From positions 1 to 25,102 of the forward strand of contig DASUKQ010000136.1 in the NCBI GenBank assembly GCA_036278635.1: a stretch of 25,102 nucleotides of DNA, given 5' to 3'. Each line of letters begins with the position of its first letter. The stretch's first letter is position 1. The DNA comes from 66-474 sp036278635. GTDB lineage: Bacteria > Pseudomonadota > Gammaproteobacteria > Xanthomonadales > Rhodanobacteraceae. The notes below the pieces were generated by a model, which ran no database searches, had not been told where the DNA came from, and was given only the letters and a program-made list of their open reading frames with translations. Made by a program: the position numbers and the translations under genes. Of this stretch, positions 15,497 through 23,428 are shown one piece after another.

Positions 15497-17581
15497 ATGC
15501 TTCGCCCCCGTCACCTTGCCGGCGCCGTGGCGCTGGCGCTTGCGAGTTCCGCGGCCTTCGCGCAATCGGCCCCGCAGCCGACCCCGGCTTCAACGCACGC
15601 CGGATTGTTCGACAATGTCGTGGTATTCGGCGACAGCCTGAGCGACAACGGCAATCTGTCGCTGGCGTCGGGACTTCCGCAGATCATGCGGTTCACCACC
15701 AATCCCGGACAAACCGGCATCGAGAACGTCGCCGATTATTTCGGGGTGCCGATGACGCCGGCACTGGCGGGCGGGACGGATTTCGCATTCGGCGGCGCGG
15801 GCGTCATCAACAACTCGCCGGGCACGCCCTCGAGCGTGCCGACCCTGCCGTCCCAGCTCGGCATGTACCTCGAGGCCACCGGCAACCGCGCGGATCCGGA
15901 CACGCTCTACTCTGTGTGGGGCGGTGCCAACGACGTGTTCTATGCGGCAACTTCCGCAGGCGCGGCAGCGCAGGCGCAGCAACTGATCCAGCAGAACATC
16001 CAGCAGCAAGTGCAACTGGCCATTGCCGGTGGCGTGATTCCGGACGATCCGGCTGCGATCGCTGCATTCACGGCCCAGATCACGCCCACGGTCACGCAGG
16101 CGGTCATCACGCAGGTGGAAGCCGGTGCGGGTGTGTCGACCCTGATGGACCAGGACCAGGTCACGGCCTACCTGCAGCAGGCGGCGACCACGGAACTCGG
16201 CATGGTCGGACAACTCGGCCAGGCCGGCGCGCGCTATGTGATGGTGTCCAACCTGCCCAACATCGGGCTCACTCCATCCGGTCTGGCGCAAGGCCCGACG
16301 GCCGCAGCCCAGCTCACCGGACTGTCGCTGATCTACAACAACGCATTGAACGCGGGGCTAGCAAAGACCGGCGTCAACATCATTCCCGTGAACACCTTCG
16401 CACTGCTCAACGAGTTCGTCGCGGATCCGGCTCGCTACGGTTTCACCACCGTCACGGCACCTGCCTGCACCGGCGGCGACGGCAGTTCGTTCGAATGCCT
16501 GCCGGCGGGAACGCCCGGGGCAACGGTGACCTACCAGCCGGGTACCGAAAGCACCTATCTGTTTGCCGACGGCGTGCACCCGACGACGGCAGCCCACGCA
16601 ATGCTGGCGCAGTACGCGGAATCGATCATCGTCGCACCGGGCGAGATGTCGCTGCTCGGCGAGGCGCCGCTGCAGGTGAATGCCGGGCTCAACCGCTCGG
16701 TCATCGAGCAGGCCAACACCAGCCTGGCATCAGCGCCCGGCGGCGGGATGCGCCTGTGGGCGAACTATCAATTTGCGCGCCAACGGCTCGACGCGCAGGT
16801 GAATTCACCGAAGAGCAGCAACAACGTCAACACCTTGAGCATCGGCGCGGATGTCCATCCGTCCGACTCGCTGACGGCCGGCCTCGCCTTCACGGCGGGC
16901 CAGCAGAAGGATGAATTCGCCGGCAATGCAGGCGGCTTCAAGCTGCAGGACCTGCTGGCAACCGGTTACGTAATGTGGAACTGGGACAACCAGGGCTACT
17001 TCGGCGCGATCGGCAGCTTCGGGCATCTCGGCTACAGCGACATCCATCGCAACATCCCGATCGGCCCCACCACCCGCTACGAGGACGCCAACACTTCGGG
17101 ATCGCACCTGGCGCTCGCGTTGACCGGCGGATGGTGGGTCGACTTCGGCAACTGGCGCACCGGCCCGTTCGCCGATCTTTCCTGGCAGCACATCCAGGTC
17201 GACGGCTTCAGCGAGAATGGCGGCGACGCCACCGCGATGACCTTCGGCAAGCAGGATCGCCACGCGGTGATCGGCACGCTCGGCTGGCAGTTGACCGCCG
17301 ACCTGCAGGCCGGCCAGGCGCTGCTGCATCCGTTCGCACGCGTGGCGTGGAACCATGACAGCGACGCCGATCCGCGCGGGGTCACCGCAGGGCTCGTCAC
17401 GATGCCGGGCACTTTCACGCTGCCGGGCTTCGTCCCGGACAGCAATTGGGGGAGCGCGGGAGTCGGGCTCGCCGCCGATTTCACGCCGAACTTCTCGGGC
17501 TGGATCGGCTACGAAGGACGCTTTTCGGATTCGAGCCAGCGCATCGACGGCCTGAACATCGGTGCGAAGTTGCGCTTCTGA
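15497..17581 (+). CDS. GDSL esterase/lipase autotransporter (EstA-like)
   Basis: The 694-aa protein is an outer-membrane-anchored esterase of the type V secretion class. A signal peptide ends at about AFA-QS (residues 22-23). The GDSL hydrolase passenger has block I FGDSLSDNGN with Ser47 as nucleophile, block II FAFGGAGV (97-103), block III WGGANDVF with Asn145, and block V DGVHPTTAAH with Asp358 and His361 as remaining catalytic residues. The autotransporter beta domain spans about 415-694 and ends in Phe, as required for outer-membrane insertion. Compared with Pseudomonas EstA (about 646 aa) there is extra Gln/Ala-rich sequence at about 152-232, between block III and GQAGARYVMVSNLPNIGLTPSG. 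GGGAG lies 10 bp before ATG 15497. The gene appears to be single. Confidence 0.94.
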   Translation: MLRPRHLAGAVALALASSAAFAQSAPQPTPASTHAGLFDNVVVFGDSLSDNGNLSLASGLPQIMRFTTNPGQTGIENVADYFGVPMTPALAGGTDFAFGGAGVINNSPGTPSSVPTLPSQLGMYLEATGNRADPDTLYSVWGGANDVFYAATSAGAAAQAQQLIQQNIQQQVQLAIAGGVIPDDPAAIAAFTAQITPTVTQAVITQVEAGAGVSTLMDQDQVTAYLQQAATTELGMVGQLGQAGARYVMVSNLPNIGLTPSGLAQGPTAAAQLTGLSLIYNNALNAGLAKTGVNIIPVNTFALLNEFVADPARYGFTTVTAPACTGGDGSSFECLPAGTPGATVTYQPGTESTYLFADGVHPTTAAHAMLAQYAESIIVAPGEMSLLGEAPLQVNAGLNRSVIEQANTSLASAPGGGMRLWANYQFARQRLDAQVNSPKSSNNVNTLSIGADVHPSDSLTAGLAFTAGQQKDEFAGNAGGFKLQDLLATGYVMWNWDNQGYFGAIGSFGHLGYSDIHRNIPIGPTTRYEDANTSGSHLALALTGGWWVDFGNWRTGPFADLSWQHIQVDGFSENGGDATAMTFGKQDRHAVIGTLGWQLTADLQAGQALLHPFARVAWNHDSDADPRGVTAGLVTMPGTFTLPGFVPDSNWGSAGVGLAADFTPNFSGWIGYEGRFSDSSQRIDGLNIGAKLRF

Positions 17582-17652
17582 GCGGCTTTCACCCCTTCCG
17601 AAGGGCGGCGTCGCTGCGCAATAGTGGGATGCCGTCGCGGTACAAAACGTCC

Positions 17653-17673
17653 CCCTCGGCCTCTGAGGGTTTT
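17653..17673 (+). terminator. Weak intrinsic terminator after the esterase gene
   Basis: CCCTC (17653-17657) and GAGGG (17665-17669) form a 5-bp stem with a seven-base loop followed by TTTT. Two more hairpins follow, TCGCCA-CGAA-TGGCGA (17673-17688) and GAGCG/CGCTC (17705-17721). They lie between the convergent esterase and ABC permease genes and may end transcription from both sides. Confidence 0.4.
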
Positions 17674-17817
17674 CGCCACGAATGGCGATAAAGCCCTCTT
17701 CCCCGAGCGGCCGTTTCGCTCAGGGAGAGGCGGCCGCAGGTCGAGGGCGCAGCGCCGGTGGGAGGCGTGGGCATCGATCCCAGATGATCTTGTCGACGCG
17801 CAATAGACGACGGGGGT

Positions 17818-19056
17818 TCACTCCGCGCGAATGGCGTCGATCGGGCTCAGCGCAGCGGCCTGGCGAGCCGGGTAAATGCTGAAAGCCAGTCCAATGGCCG
17901 CGCACAGCAATGCCGACACGAGCACCGGCAAGGGCGCCCATGCCACCTGCCAGCCGGCGAACAGTGCGATCAGGTAGGCGAGCAGGCCACCGAACAGGAT
18001 GCCGATGATCGCACCCACGGCGCAGATCACGATCGCTTCGCGCAGGAAGCGCAGCACGATGTCCTGGCGGCGTGCGCCAATCGCCCGCAACAGCCCGATT
18101 TCGCGCCGGCGTTCCAGCACGTTGGCCAGCATGATGTTCATGATGCCGATGCCGCCGACCAGCAGGCTGACGCCGGCGATCGCGCCCATCACGATGTCGA
18201 ACATGCGTTGGGTTTGCTGGTTCTGGTGGAACAGCCGTTGCGGCACGATCAGCGCATAGTCGCCGGCTCCGCCATGACGGCGGCCCATCAGCGCCCCCAG
18301 CACCTGCGCGTCCGCGGCGAGCCGTGTGGGATCATCGATCCGCAGCAGGAATCGGTCGATCTGGTCTTCCATCGGTTCGAACTTGAAGCGCGCCTCGGCG
18401 CTCGCGAGCGGCACGAACACGCGGTTCGCATCCGAACCCAGCGATACGCCTTCGAAATGGTCCTTGCCGAGATCACGGTCGGCCAGCACGCCCACTACCC
18501 GCAACCACACCTGGTTGACCTTGACCAGTCCGCCCACCGGATGACCGCCGGGAAACAGTTCGCGTGCGGCTTGCGCGCCGAGCACGGCCACCGCCGCAAG
18601 GGCGTCATCGTCGGCTTGAATGAGCGCTCGGCCATCCGCGATTTTCAGCGAGGCCATCGCGAAGTACCCCGGGCTCACTCCACTCGCGAGGATGTCGCCG
18701 GAGCCCTCGTCGGAAAATACCGAGTGCACGCGAATATGCTTTTCCGCAGCGAAGCGGCTGGCGCCGGGCACCACGTCCAATGCCGCATGCGCATCGGCGA
18801 GCGTGAGGCCCACACTGCGGGTACGGACTTCCTTGAGCGCGTTGTCATCCTGTGGCGAGTGCGCCTCGACGATCAGGTTGTGCAGCCCGAGGCTCTCGAC
18901 CATGTGCAACGCCTCGCGCCGGCTGCCTTCGCCGACGCCCTGCATCGCGACGATCGCGCCGACCCCGAAGATCAGCCCGAGCAGGGTCAGGAACGTGCGC
19001 AGCTTGCGCCGCGACAGGCCCTCGATCGCTTCACGCCACGGCGCCGGAATCGTCAT
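17818..19056 (-). CDS. ABC transporter permease, MacB/FtsX type
   Basis: This 412-aa inner-membrane protein is the permease half of a MacB-like exporter, lacking the N-terminal ATPase domain that MacB itself has. It has the MacB layout: a first membrane helix after RRKLRTFLTLLGLIFGVGAIVAM (about 16-38), a large periplasmic domain (about 45-280) and three helices at the end, with the FtsX-type motifs GIGIMNIMLANVLERRREIG, LLRAIGARRQDI and the C-terminal YPARQAAALSPIDAIRAE. Such transporters are mechanotransmitters that move peptides, siderophores, antibiotics or lipoproteins from the periplasm out through an adaptor and TolC. The start ATG 19056 overlaps the stop of the upstream adaptor gene by ATGA, so translation is coupled. 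The substrate is unknown. It is the last gene of the operon; no TolC gene is seen. Confidence 0.95.
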   Translation of the reverse strand: MTIPAPWREAIEGLSRRKLRTFLTLLGLIFGVGAIVAMQGVGEGSRREALHMVESLGLHNLIVEAHSPQDDNALKEVRTRSVGLTLADAHAALDVVPGASRFAAEKHIRVHSVFSDEGSGDILASGVSPGYFAMASLKIADGRALIQADDDALAAVAVLGAQAARELFPGGHPVGGLVKVNQVWLRVVGVLADRDLGKDHFEGVSLGSDANRVFVPLASAEARFKFEPMEDQIDRFLLRIDDPTRLAADAQVLGALMGRRHGGAGDYALIVPQRLFHQNQQTQRMFDIVMGAIAGVSLLVGGIGIMNIMLANVLERRREIGLLRAIGARRQDIVLRFLREAIVICAVGAIIGILFGGLLAYLIALFAGWQVAWAPLPVLVSALLCAAIGLAFSIYPARQAAALSPIDAIRAE

Positions 19057-20282
19057 GACCCGTTCTGCTTGCGCGAAAGGTCCAGCAACACCACGTCGCC
19101 GGCGGCGAGTCCCTGCGTCACCTGCGAGCGCGCCGGCCCGCGCACGCCGAGGGTGACGCGGCGTTGTACGGTGCGATCGCCTTCGCTCAATTGGACGACG
19201 GGATCGCCGTTGTCGCTCGCGAGCGCGAGGTTGGGCACGCTGAGCGTGTGCTTCGCGTCGAGCAGGACGACGCGTGCCGCGAAACGCTGGCCCGGTGTCC
19301 ACCCGTAGCGCCGCGCGGCTTGGACGGGGATCGGCGCCTTCATCGAGACGAATTTCACCGGACTCTCGCGGCTGCGCGGTTGCGCAGTGGAAGCCACCCA
19401 CGACAGTTTGGTGGTTGCGGTTTGCGAAGGATCGCCCAGCGGATGCAGTTCCACCGTGTCGCCCGCCGCGATGCCCTGTGCCTCCAGGCCGGGTACCCAC
19501 AATTCGACTTCCAGCGACGCCGGATCGGGCAGGCTGGCAAACGAATTGCCCGCCCACATGGTGCTGCCGATGTGCGGGGTGTTGCCGCTCCAGTCCGCCT
19601 TCAGCACCAGCACGCCGGCATGGGGCGCGCGCACTTCCAGCGCATCGAGGTCGGCGCGCTTCTGTTTGGCGTTGAGTTCGAAGGTGGCGCGCTTGGCATC
19701 GATCACCGCCAGTTCGGCTGCGCCGCGATCCCCTGCTTGCCCGAGCTGCCAGGTCAGGATGCCTTTCTTGGTGGTCAGGAATTGCGCGTCCTGCACGCTG
19801 TCCAGGATCTTGTCGCGCGAGAGCGCCAGCAGGCTCGCGTGGGAATAGCGCTTGGCAATCCCCAGGTCGGTTTCGACCTCGGCCATCCCGACGTCGAGCT
19901 TGTCCCGTTGCGAATCGATGTCGGACTGCTTGCCCGCGCGGGCGAGCGCGTTGCGCTGCAGGTCGACCAGCGCTTCGGCAAGGTCCTGTTTGCTCTGCCG
20001 GGCCGAAAACCGTGCGATCAGCTCGCCCTTCTTCACCCGGCTGCCGTCCGGCAGGATCCAGGCGAGTTGCCGGTGCGTGAATTGCTGTCCGGGGACCGTA
20101 AGCGGGGTGGCGTGGGTGGAATGGAGTTCGCCCTGCGCCGCGACCGCAATCACCAGCGGCCCGGGTTCCACCTGCTCGGTCACGGACCCCTTGGGCGCCT
20201 CGTGGCTGCAAGCGGCGAGGGCGAGTGCCAGCAGGCATGCGCCGAATGCACGTTGCCACGACGGATGGATCGCGCAGGTCAT
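19053..20282 (-). CDS. Single-module periplasmic adaptor lipoprotein (HlyD/MacA family)
   Basis: The 409-aa protein has a lipobox ALAAC with Cys25, so it is anchored by lipid in the envelope. The module consists of a lipoyl half with LPDGSRVKKGELI (77-89), a coiled-coil hairpin (about 95-210), the returning lipoyl half VRAPHAGVLVL (217-227) and a beta-barrel region with PGLEAQGIAAGDTVEL, ending in membrane-proximal sequence. Its return half is similar to that of module B of the upstream gene (both have VRAP..GV, then W.G....GS..W.G). Family role: it joins the inner-membrane ABC permease to an outer-membrane channel. ATG 20282 overlaps the upstream stop by ATGA, and its own stop overlaps the permease start in the same way. 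Confidence 0.93.
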   Translation of the reverse strand: MTCAIHPSWQRAFGACLLALALAACSHEAPKGSVTEQVEPGPLVIAVAAQGELHSTHATPLTVPGQQFTHRQLAWILPDGSRVKKGELIARFSARQSKQDLAEALVDLQRNALARAGKQSDIDSQRDKLDVGMAEVETDLGIAKRYSHASLLALSRDKILDSVQDAQFLTTKKGILTWQLGQAGDRGAAELAVIDAKRATFELNAKQKRADLDALEVRAPHAGVLVLKADWSGNTPHIGSTMWAGNSFASLPDPASLEVELWVPGLEAQGIAAGDTVELHPLGDPSQTATTKLSWVASTAQPRSRESPVKFVSMKAPIPVQAARRYGWTPGQRFAARVVLLDAKHTLSVPNLALASDNGDPVVQLSEGDRTVQRRVTLGVRGPARSQVTQGLAAGDVVLLDLSRKQNGS

Positions 20283-22177
20283 GTTGGGTCCCCTTCTGCA
20301 GACCTGATCTCCACCCGCACGGGCTGCCCCGGCTTCAGCTTGGCGTGTTCCGCATCCAGCGTGATCCGCAGATCGACCACCGGCACCGGTTGCACCCGCG
20401 ATTCGCTGTGGACGGTGTTCCCGATCCGGGCGATCTTGCCGGCCAGGATGCGGTTGCCGCCGCCGGTGAGCACCACCCGAACCGGCTGGCCGAGACGTAC
20501 CCAGTCGAGGTCCCGTTCGGGCAGGCTCGCACGCACCACCAGGGTGTCGAGGTTGGGGATCTCGGCCACCGACATTCCGCGCCACACCTGCGAACCGGTG
20601 TCGATCATGTCGCCGTTCCACGCGGTGTGGTGCAGAAAAACACCATCGCGCGGCGCGCGCACCGTCAGCGACGCCATCTCGGATTTCATTTTCGCAACCT
20701 CACGCTCGAGGCGGGTGACATCGTCGTCGGCCACCCTTTGCTCGGCTTGGCGCGCCTGCGCGTCGATATGCGAGCGCTGCCGCGTCAATGCCAGCCGTCG
20801 CTCCGCCTTGTCGCGTTCGATCCAGAGTTTCTTGTACTCCATGAGGGCGACCGTTTCCTTGGGCACCTGGGTCTTGCGCTCGGCCTTTCTCGCATCGGCT
20901 TCGGCCTTGGCGACCGCGAGCGCATCGGTGCGCTCGCGATCGGCCAGTTCCAGCTTCAGGTTCTCCTGGGTCCGCCGCTTCTCGGTCAGCTCGCTTTCGG
21001 TCGCGGGCAGCTTCTGCGCAAGATCGCCGGCGGCGAAGGTCACGACCGGCTGCCCCTTCTTTACATGTGAACCGTCGGGTGCCATCTGGGTCACGTTCAT
21101 CTGCCAAAGACCTTCGACCTCGGGCGGGATGATCGCGGTCGATTGGAGCGCGTGGACTTCACCGTCGGCCCGGATCAGCGTGGGGCGGGTGGTGGCGGCG
21201 TGCATGCGCTTCACGGCGAGGTCGGTTTGCACCCGCACGCTCATGCCAGGCAACAGGCGCAGCCCCGTGGTGCCCTTGTCGAGCCCGATGTCGATCGTGA
21301 AGTAACGGCCCTTGCCCCATTCGGGCTTGCCTTCGGAAGCGCCGGAGATGCTGCGGATCGTGCCCGCGGCAACCTTCCCGGGTAGCGCGTCGAACTGCAG
21401 CCGTACCTTCTGGCCAATTTCAAGGCCGCGGCGGTCCGGCTCCAGCGCCCATGCGCGCACTTCCCGGCTGCCGCTCGCCACCACCTCTCCGACCTTGCTG
21501 CCGGGATAGCTGGTGGAGCCTTCCTCGAAACGGGTGCCGTTGTCGATGGAGTTTTCTCCCTCGAAGGCGTGCACCACCACTCCCGCCATGTCCGCACGCA
21601 CCGTGGCGCGGTCCACCATCTCCTGGTAGAAATCGAGTTGCAGCGAGGCCTTCTTCGCCTGCAGCTTGCCATCCTTGCGGCGCCGCGCAACGGCAGCGCG
21701 TGCGGCGTCGAGTTCCTCTTCCTTCAAGCTGACGTCGCGGCGATCGGTCTTCGCCGTTCCCTGGTACTTGTCGTACTGCGCATCCGGGATCAGGCGTTTG
21801 GGGATCGAGGCATCGATCGCCGCCTCGTCGCTTGCGGCCTTGGCGTCGGCGAGCGCCAGTTCCGCGTCGATGACCTTGAGTTGCAGGTCGGCGATGTCCT
21901 TGGCGGACTTGTCCTGGTCCTGGGCGATCTGGTCGCGCAGCTTGCGCAATTGCGAAGCCATGGTCCCAGCGTCGATGCTGAGCAACGCGTCGCCCTTCTT
22001 GACTTGCGTGCCGTCGGGCACGTAGAAGCGCAGCACCACCGGCGAACTCATGGACGGTGGCGTGAAGATGCCTTGCGCGCCGGCCGAACGCACCTCGCCG
22101 GTCAATACCGCAGCGCAGGCCGGCGCGGTTCCCGCGAGCAGCGCCAGCGCGAGCGCGCCTTTACGCCGCCACGGCAT
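20279..22177 (-). CDS. Tandem-duplicated HlyD/MacA-type adaptor, two modules in one 632-aa chain
   Basis: The chain has a signal peptide (cleavage near residue 22, PACA-AV, without a usable lipobox) and two complete adaptor modules. Module A: lipoyl half VPDGTQVKKGDAL (53-65), long coiled coil (about 75-185), return half VDRATVRADMAGVVVHA (188-204), barrel IGQKVRLQF (254-262), LLPGMSVRVQ (308-317). Module B: APDGSHVKKGQPV (366-378), coiled coil (about 385-500), ASLTVRAPRDGVFLHH (502-517), barrel LGQPVRVVL (562-570), LKPGQPVRVE (614-623). The modules are offset by 306-313 residues throughout, so the gene arose by in-frame duplication or fusion. Ordinary MacA is about 370 aa with one module. 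GGCAGGA precedes ATG 22177, and the start overlaps the ATPase gene by 17 bp. Confidence 0.93.
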   Translation of the reverse strand: MPWRRKGALALALLAGTAPACAAVLTGEVRSAGAQGIFTPPSMSSPVVLRFYVPDGTQVKKGDALLSIDAGTMASQLRKLRDQIAQDQDKSAKDIADLQLKVIDAELALADAKAASDEAAIDASIPKRLIPDAQYDKYQGTAKTDRRDVSLKEEELDAARAAVARRRKDGKLQAKKASLQLDFYQEMVDRATVRADMAGVVVHAFEGENSIDNGTRFEEGSTSYPGSKVGEVVASGSREVRAWALEPDRRGLEIGQKVRLQFDALPGKVAAGTIRSISGASEGKPEWGKGRYFTIDIGLDKGTTGLRLLPGMSVRVQTDLAVKRMHAATTRPTLIRADGEVHALQSTAIIPPEVEGLWQMNVTQMAPDGSHVKKGQPVVTFAAGDLAQKLPATESELTEKRRTQENLKLELADRERTDALAVAKAEADARKAERKTQVPKETVALMEYKKLWIERDKAERRLALTRQRSHIDAQARQAEQRVADDDVTRLEREVAKMKSEMASLTVRAPRDGVFLHHTAWNGDMIDTGSQVWRGMSVAEIPNLDTLVVRASLPERDLDWVRLGQPVRVVLTGGGNRILAGKIARIGNTVHSESRVQPVPVVDLRITLDAEHAKLKPGQPVRVEIRSAEGDPT

Positions 22178-22835
22178 CTTCGATCCTGCCGTCGCGCAGA
22201 TGGATTTGCCGTTCGGCCCGCGCGGCGACCTCGCGATCGTGGGTCACCATGACCACGGTCTGGCCGCCGGCGTGGATTTCCGCGATCAGCTCGAGGACGT
22301 CCGCGGCGCTGCGCGAATCCAGGTTGCCGGTGGGCTCGTCCGCGAGCAGCAGTGCCGGCCGCATCAGCAGGGCGCGTGCGATCGCGACGCGCTGCATCTG
22401 TCCGCCGGAAAGCTGGTTGGGACGATGGTCGAGGCGCTCCGACATGCCCATTCGATCCAGCAACTCCAGCGCACGCGCATGCAAGCCGGGATCGGGCGTA
22501 CGCAGGAAACGTTGCGGCAGCAGCACGTTTTCGAGCACGTTGAGGCGGGGAAGCAGGTGGAACGACTGGAACACGAAACCGATCCTGCGATTGCGGAAAT
22601 CGCTCGCACGTTCGTCGTCGAACGTCGAGACATCGGTGCCGTCGAGGCAGTAGCGGCCGCTGTCCGGATGGTCGAGGCAACCAAGGATGTTGAGCAGCGT
22701 CGACTTGCCTGAACCCGACGGGCCCACGATCGCCACATAGCGACCCGAACAGATCTCGAAGCTGATCCCGTCCAGAGCGTGCACCGTTTGCCCGCCCACG
22801 CGGTAATGGCGGTGGAGATGTTCCACGGTCACCAT
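22161..22835 (-). CDS. ABC transporter ATP-binding protein, MacB/LolD type
   Basis: This 224-aa cytoplasmic ATPase powers the exporter of the same operon. The Walker A motif is GPSGSGKST (about 39-47), the Q-loop is in FVFQSFHLLPRLNVLENV, the signature is LSGGQMQRVAIARAL, Walker B is ALLLADEPTGNLD and the switch His is in VMVTHDRE. The LolD/MacB subfamily is shown by EPTGNLDS and the short length. ATG 22835 gives the standard start (MVTVEHLHRHY); GGGAGG lies 13 bp upstream, a long spacing, and the open frame continues to 23090 but without family-like sequence. It is first in the operon, and its last 17 bases overlap the tandem adaptor gene. Confidence 0.95.
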   Translation of the reverse strand: MVTVEHLHRHYRVGGQTVHALDGISFEICSGRYVAIVGPSGSGKSTLLNILGCLDHPDSGRYCLDGTDVSTFDDERASDFRNRRIGFVFQSFHLLPRLNVLENVLLPQRFLRTPDPGLHARALELLDRMGMSERLDHRPNQLSGGQMQRVAIARALLMRPALLLADEPTGNLDSRSAADVLELIAEIHAGGQTVVMVTHDREVAARAERQIHLRDGRIEDAVAA

Positions 22836-23076
22836 CGACGCCGTTGTGCCTCCCGGTGGCGCGTCCCGCCTCCCGGACGCCTCGCCATGAAACACGAAAA
22901 CCGCGCTGCGTTGCAAGCCGCCGTCGCCGACAGCCGTCATTCGCCGGTCGCAGGCCCGCAAAGATGTGGTGCCGCTTTGCGACGAAGCGCGCCACCGGTA
23001 AGCTGAAGTCGCTGAAATTTGTACTCGTCGCGTTGCCGGCATTCCGCGCAACGGCGCTTCGGTTCCGTCCGTGCGG

Positions 23077-23093
23077 ATCATGTTCAGCATGAT
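23077..23093. promoter_or_regulatory. Perfect palindrome ATCATG-N5-CATGAT, possible operator
   Basis: ATCATG (23077-23082) and CATGAT (23088-23093) are exact inverted repeats separated by five bases. The site lies about 240 bp upstream of the ABC ATPase start. Two-fold symmetry with this spacing fits a dimeric regulator, but no regulator gene is adjacent, so it is only a candidate. Confidence 0.3.
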
Positions 23094-23182
23094 GTAACCC
23101 GGCGCCTGACCGGCTGGGGCACTCCGAACGGCGCCGCGTTGCTCAGTGCGTTGTCAGGCACAGGCGGCGATCCGGCGCCGGG

Positions 23183-23425
23183 TCAGCCCAGGAAACCGAA
23201 GCCCAAGCCGAAACCGGGAAGCCCCGGACACGAGCGGGGGGCAAGATGGACGGCGCGCATGACCGATTCTGGCGGGCGCCGTTCGCTGCACGAACGGAAG
23301 CTGTTGCGCAGTCGCGTCACGAGCTCGTCTCTCAACCCGTGCCATCGGCGTTCGGGCGCGGCCGTGCGCGCCACGTCGAACGTAAATCCAGCCTTGGTCC
23401 CCTTCGCCAGCGAAGGGGAAGGCAA
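23183..23425 (-). CDS. Doubtful 80-aa open frame after the YbaY lipoprotein gene
   Basis: The frame starts at TTG 23425, has no Shine-Dalgarno sequence, and would give a basic protein (WHGLRDELVTRLRNSFRSC in the middle) ending in GLPGFGLGFGFLG. No family is recognised. The first codons lie over the strong hairpin at 23398-23419. It may be a repeat-derived or untranslated stretch; the composition of the middle part is more protein-like than that of its neighbours, which is why it is mentioned. Confidence 0.2.
   Translation of the reverse strand: MPSPSLAKGTKAGFTFDVARTAAPERRWHGLRDELVTRLRNSFRSCSERRPPESVMRAVHLAPRSCPGLPGFGLGFGFLG
23398..23419. repeat. Perfect 10-bp hairpin TCCCCTTCGC-CA-GCGAAGGGGA
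   Basis: The two arms (23398-23407 and 23410-23419) are exact reverse complements with a two-base centre, 10 bp after the stop of the YbaY lipoprotein gene. No T-run follows on the minus strand, so it is not a classic intrinsic terminator. It could protect the mRNA end or be a repeat unit. Confidence 0.5.
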
Positions 23426-23428
23426 TCC

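Larger units (their letters stand above)
22836..23428. other. 593-bp intergenic region upstream of the ABC operon
   Basis: No confident gene. It holds a 17-bp palindrome (23077-23093), a strong hairpin (23398-23419), and a Lys/Pro-codon stretch near 23190-23220 that reads as KPKPKPKPG in one plus frame. An 80-codon minus-strand frame from TTG (23183-23425) begins 3 bp after the stop of the YbaY lipoprotein gene; I list it separately as doubtful. The ABC operon promoter must be here; TACAAA near 23020 on the minus strand is only a weak -10 candidate. Confidence 0.5.

Noticed and set aside
13480..15498. 672-codon open frame on the minus strand
   Set aside because: It lies antisense to the acyltransferase gene, is full of Arg, Gln, His and Pro with no motifs, and has no ribosome binding site; a high-GC shadow.
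18208..19308. Long plus-strand frames opposite the ABC operon (also 19164-21305)
   Set aside because: Antisense shadows of the permease and adaptor genes, which carry full family motifs.
23190..23225. KPKPKPKPG-coding stretch as part of a TonB-like protein
   Set aside because: Too short, with no membrane helix before or TonB C-terminal domain after it, and the frame has no start signal.
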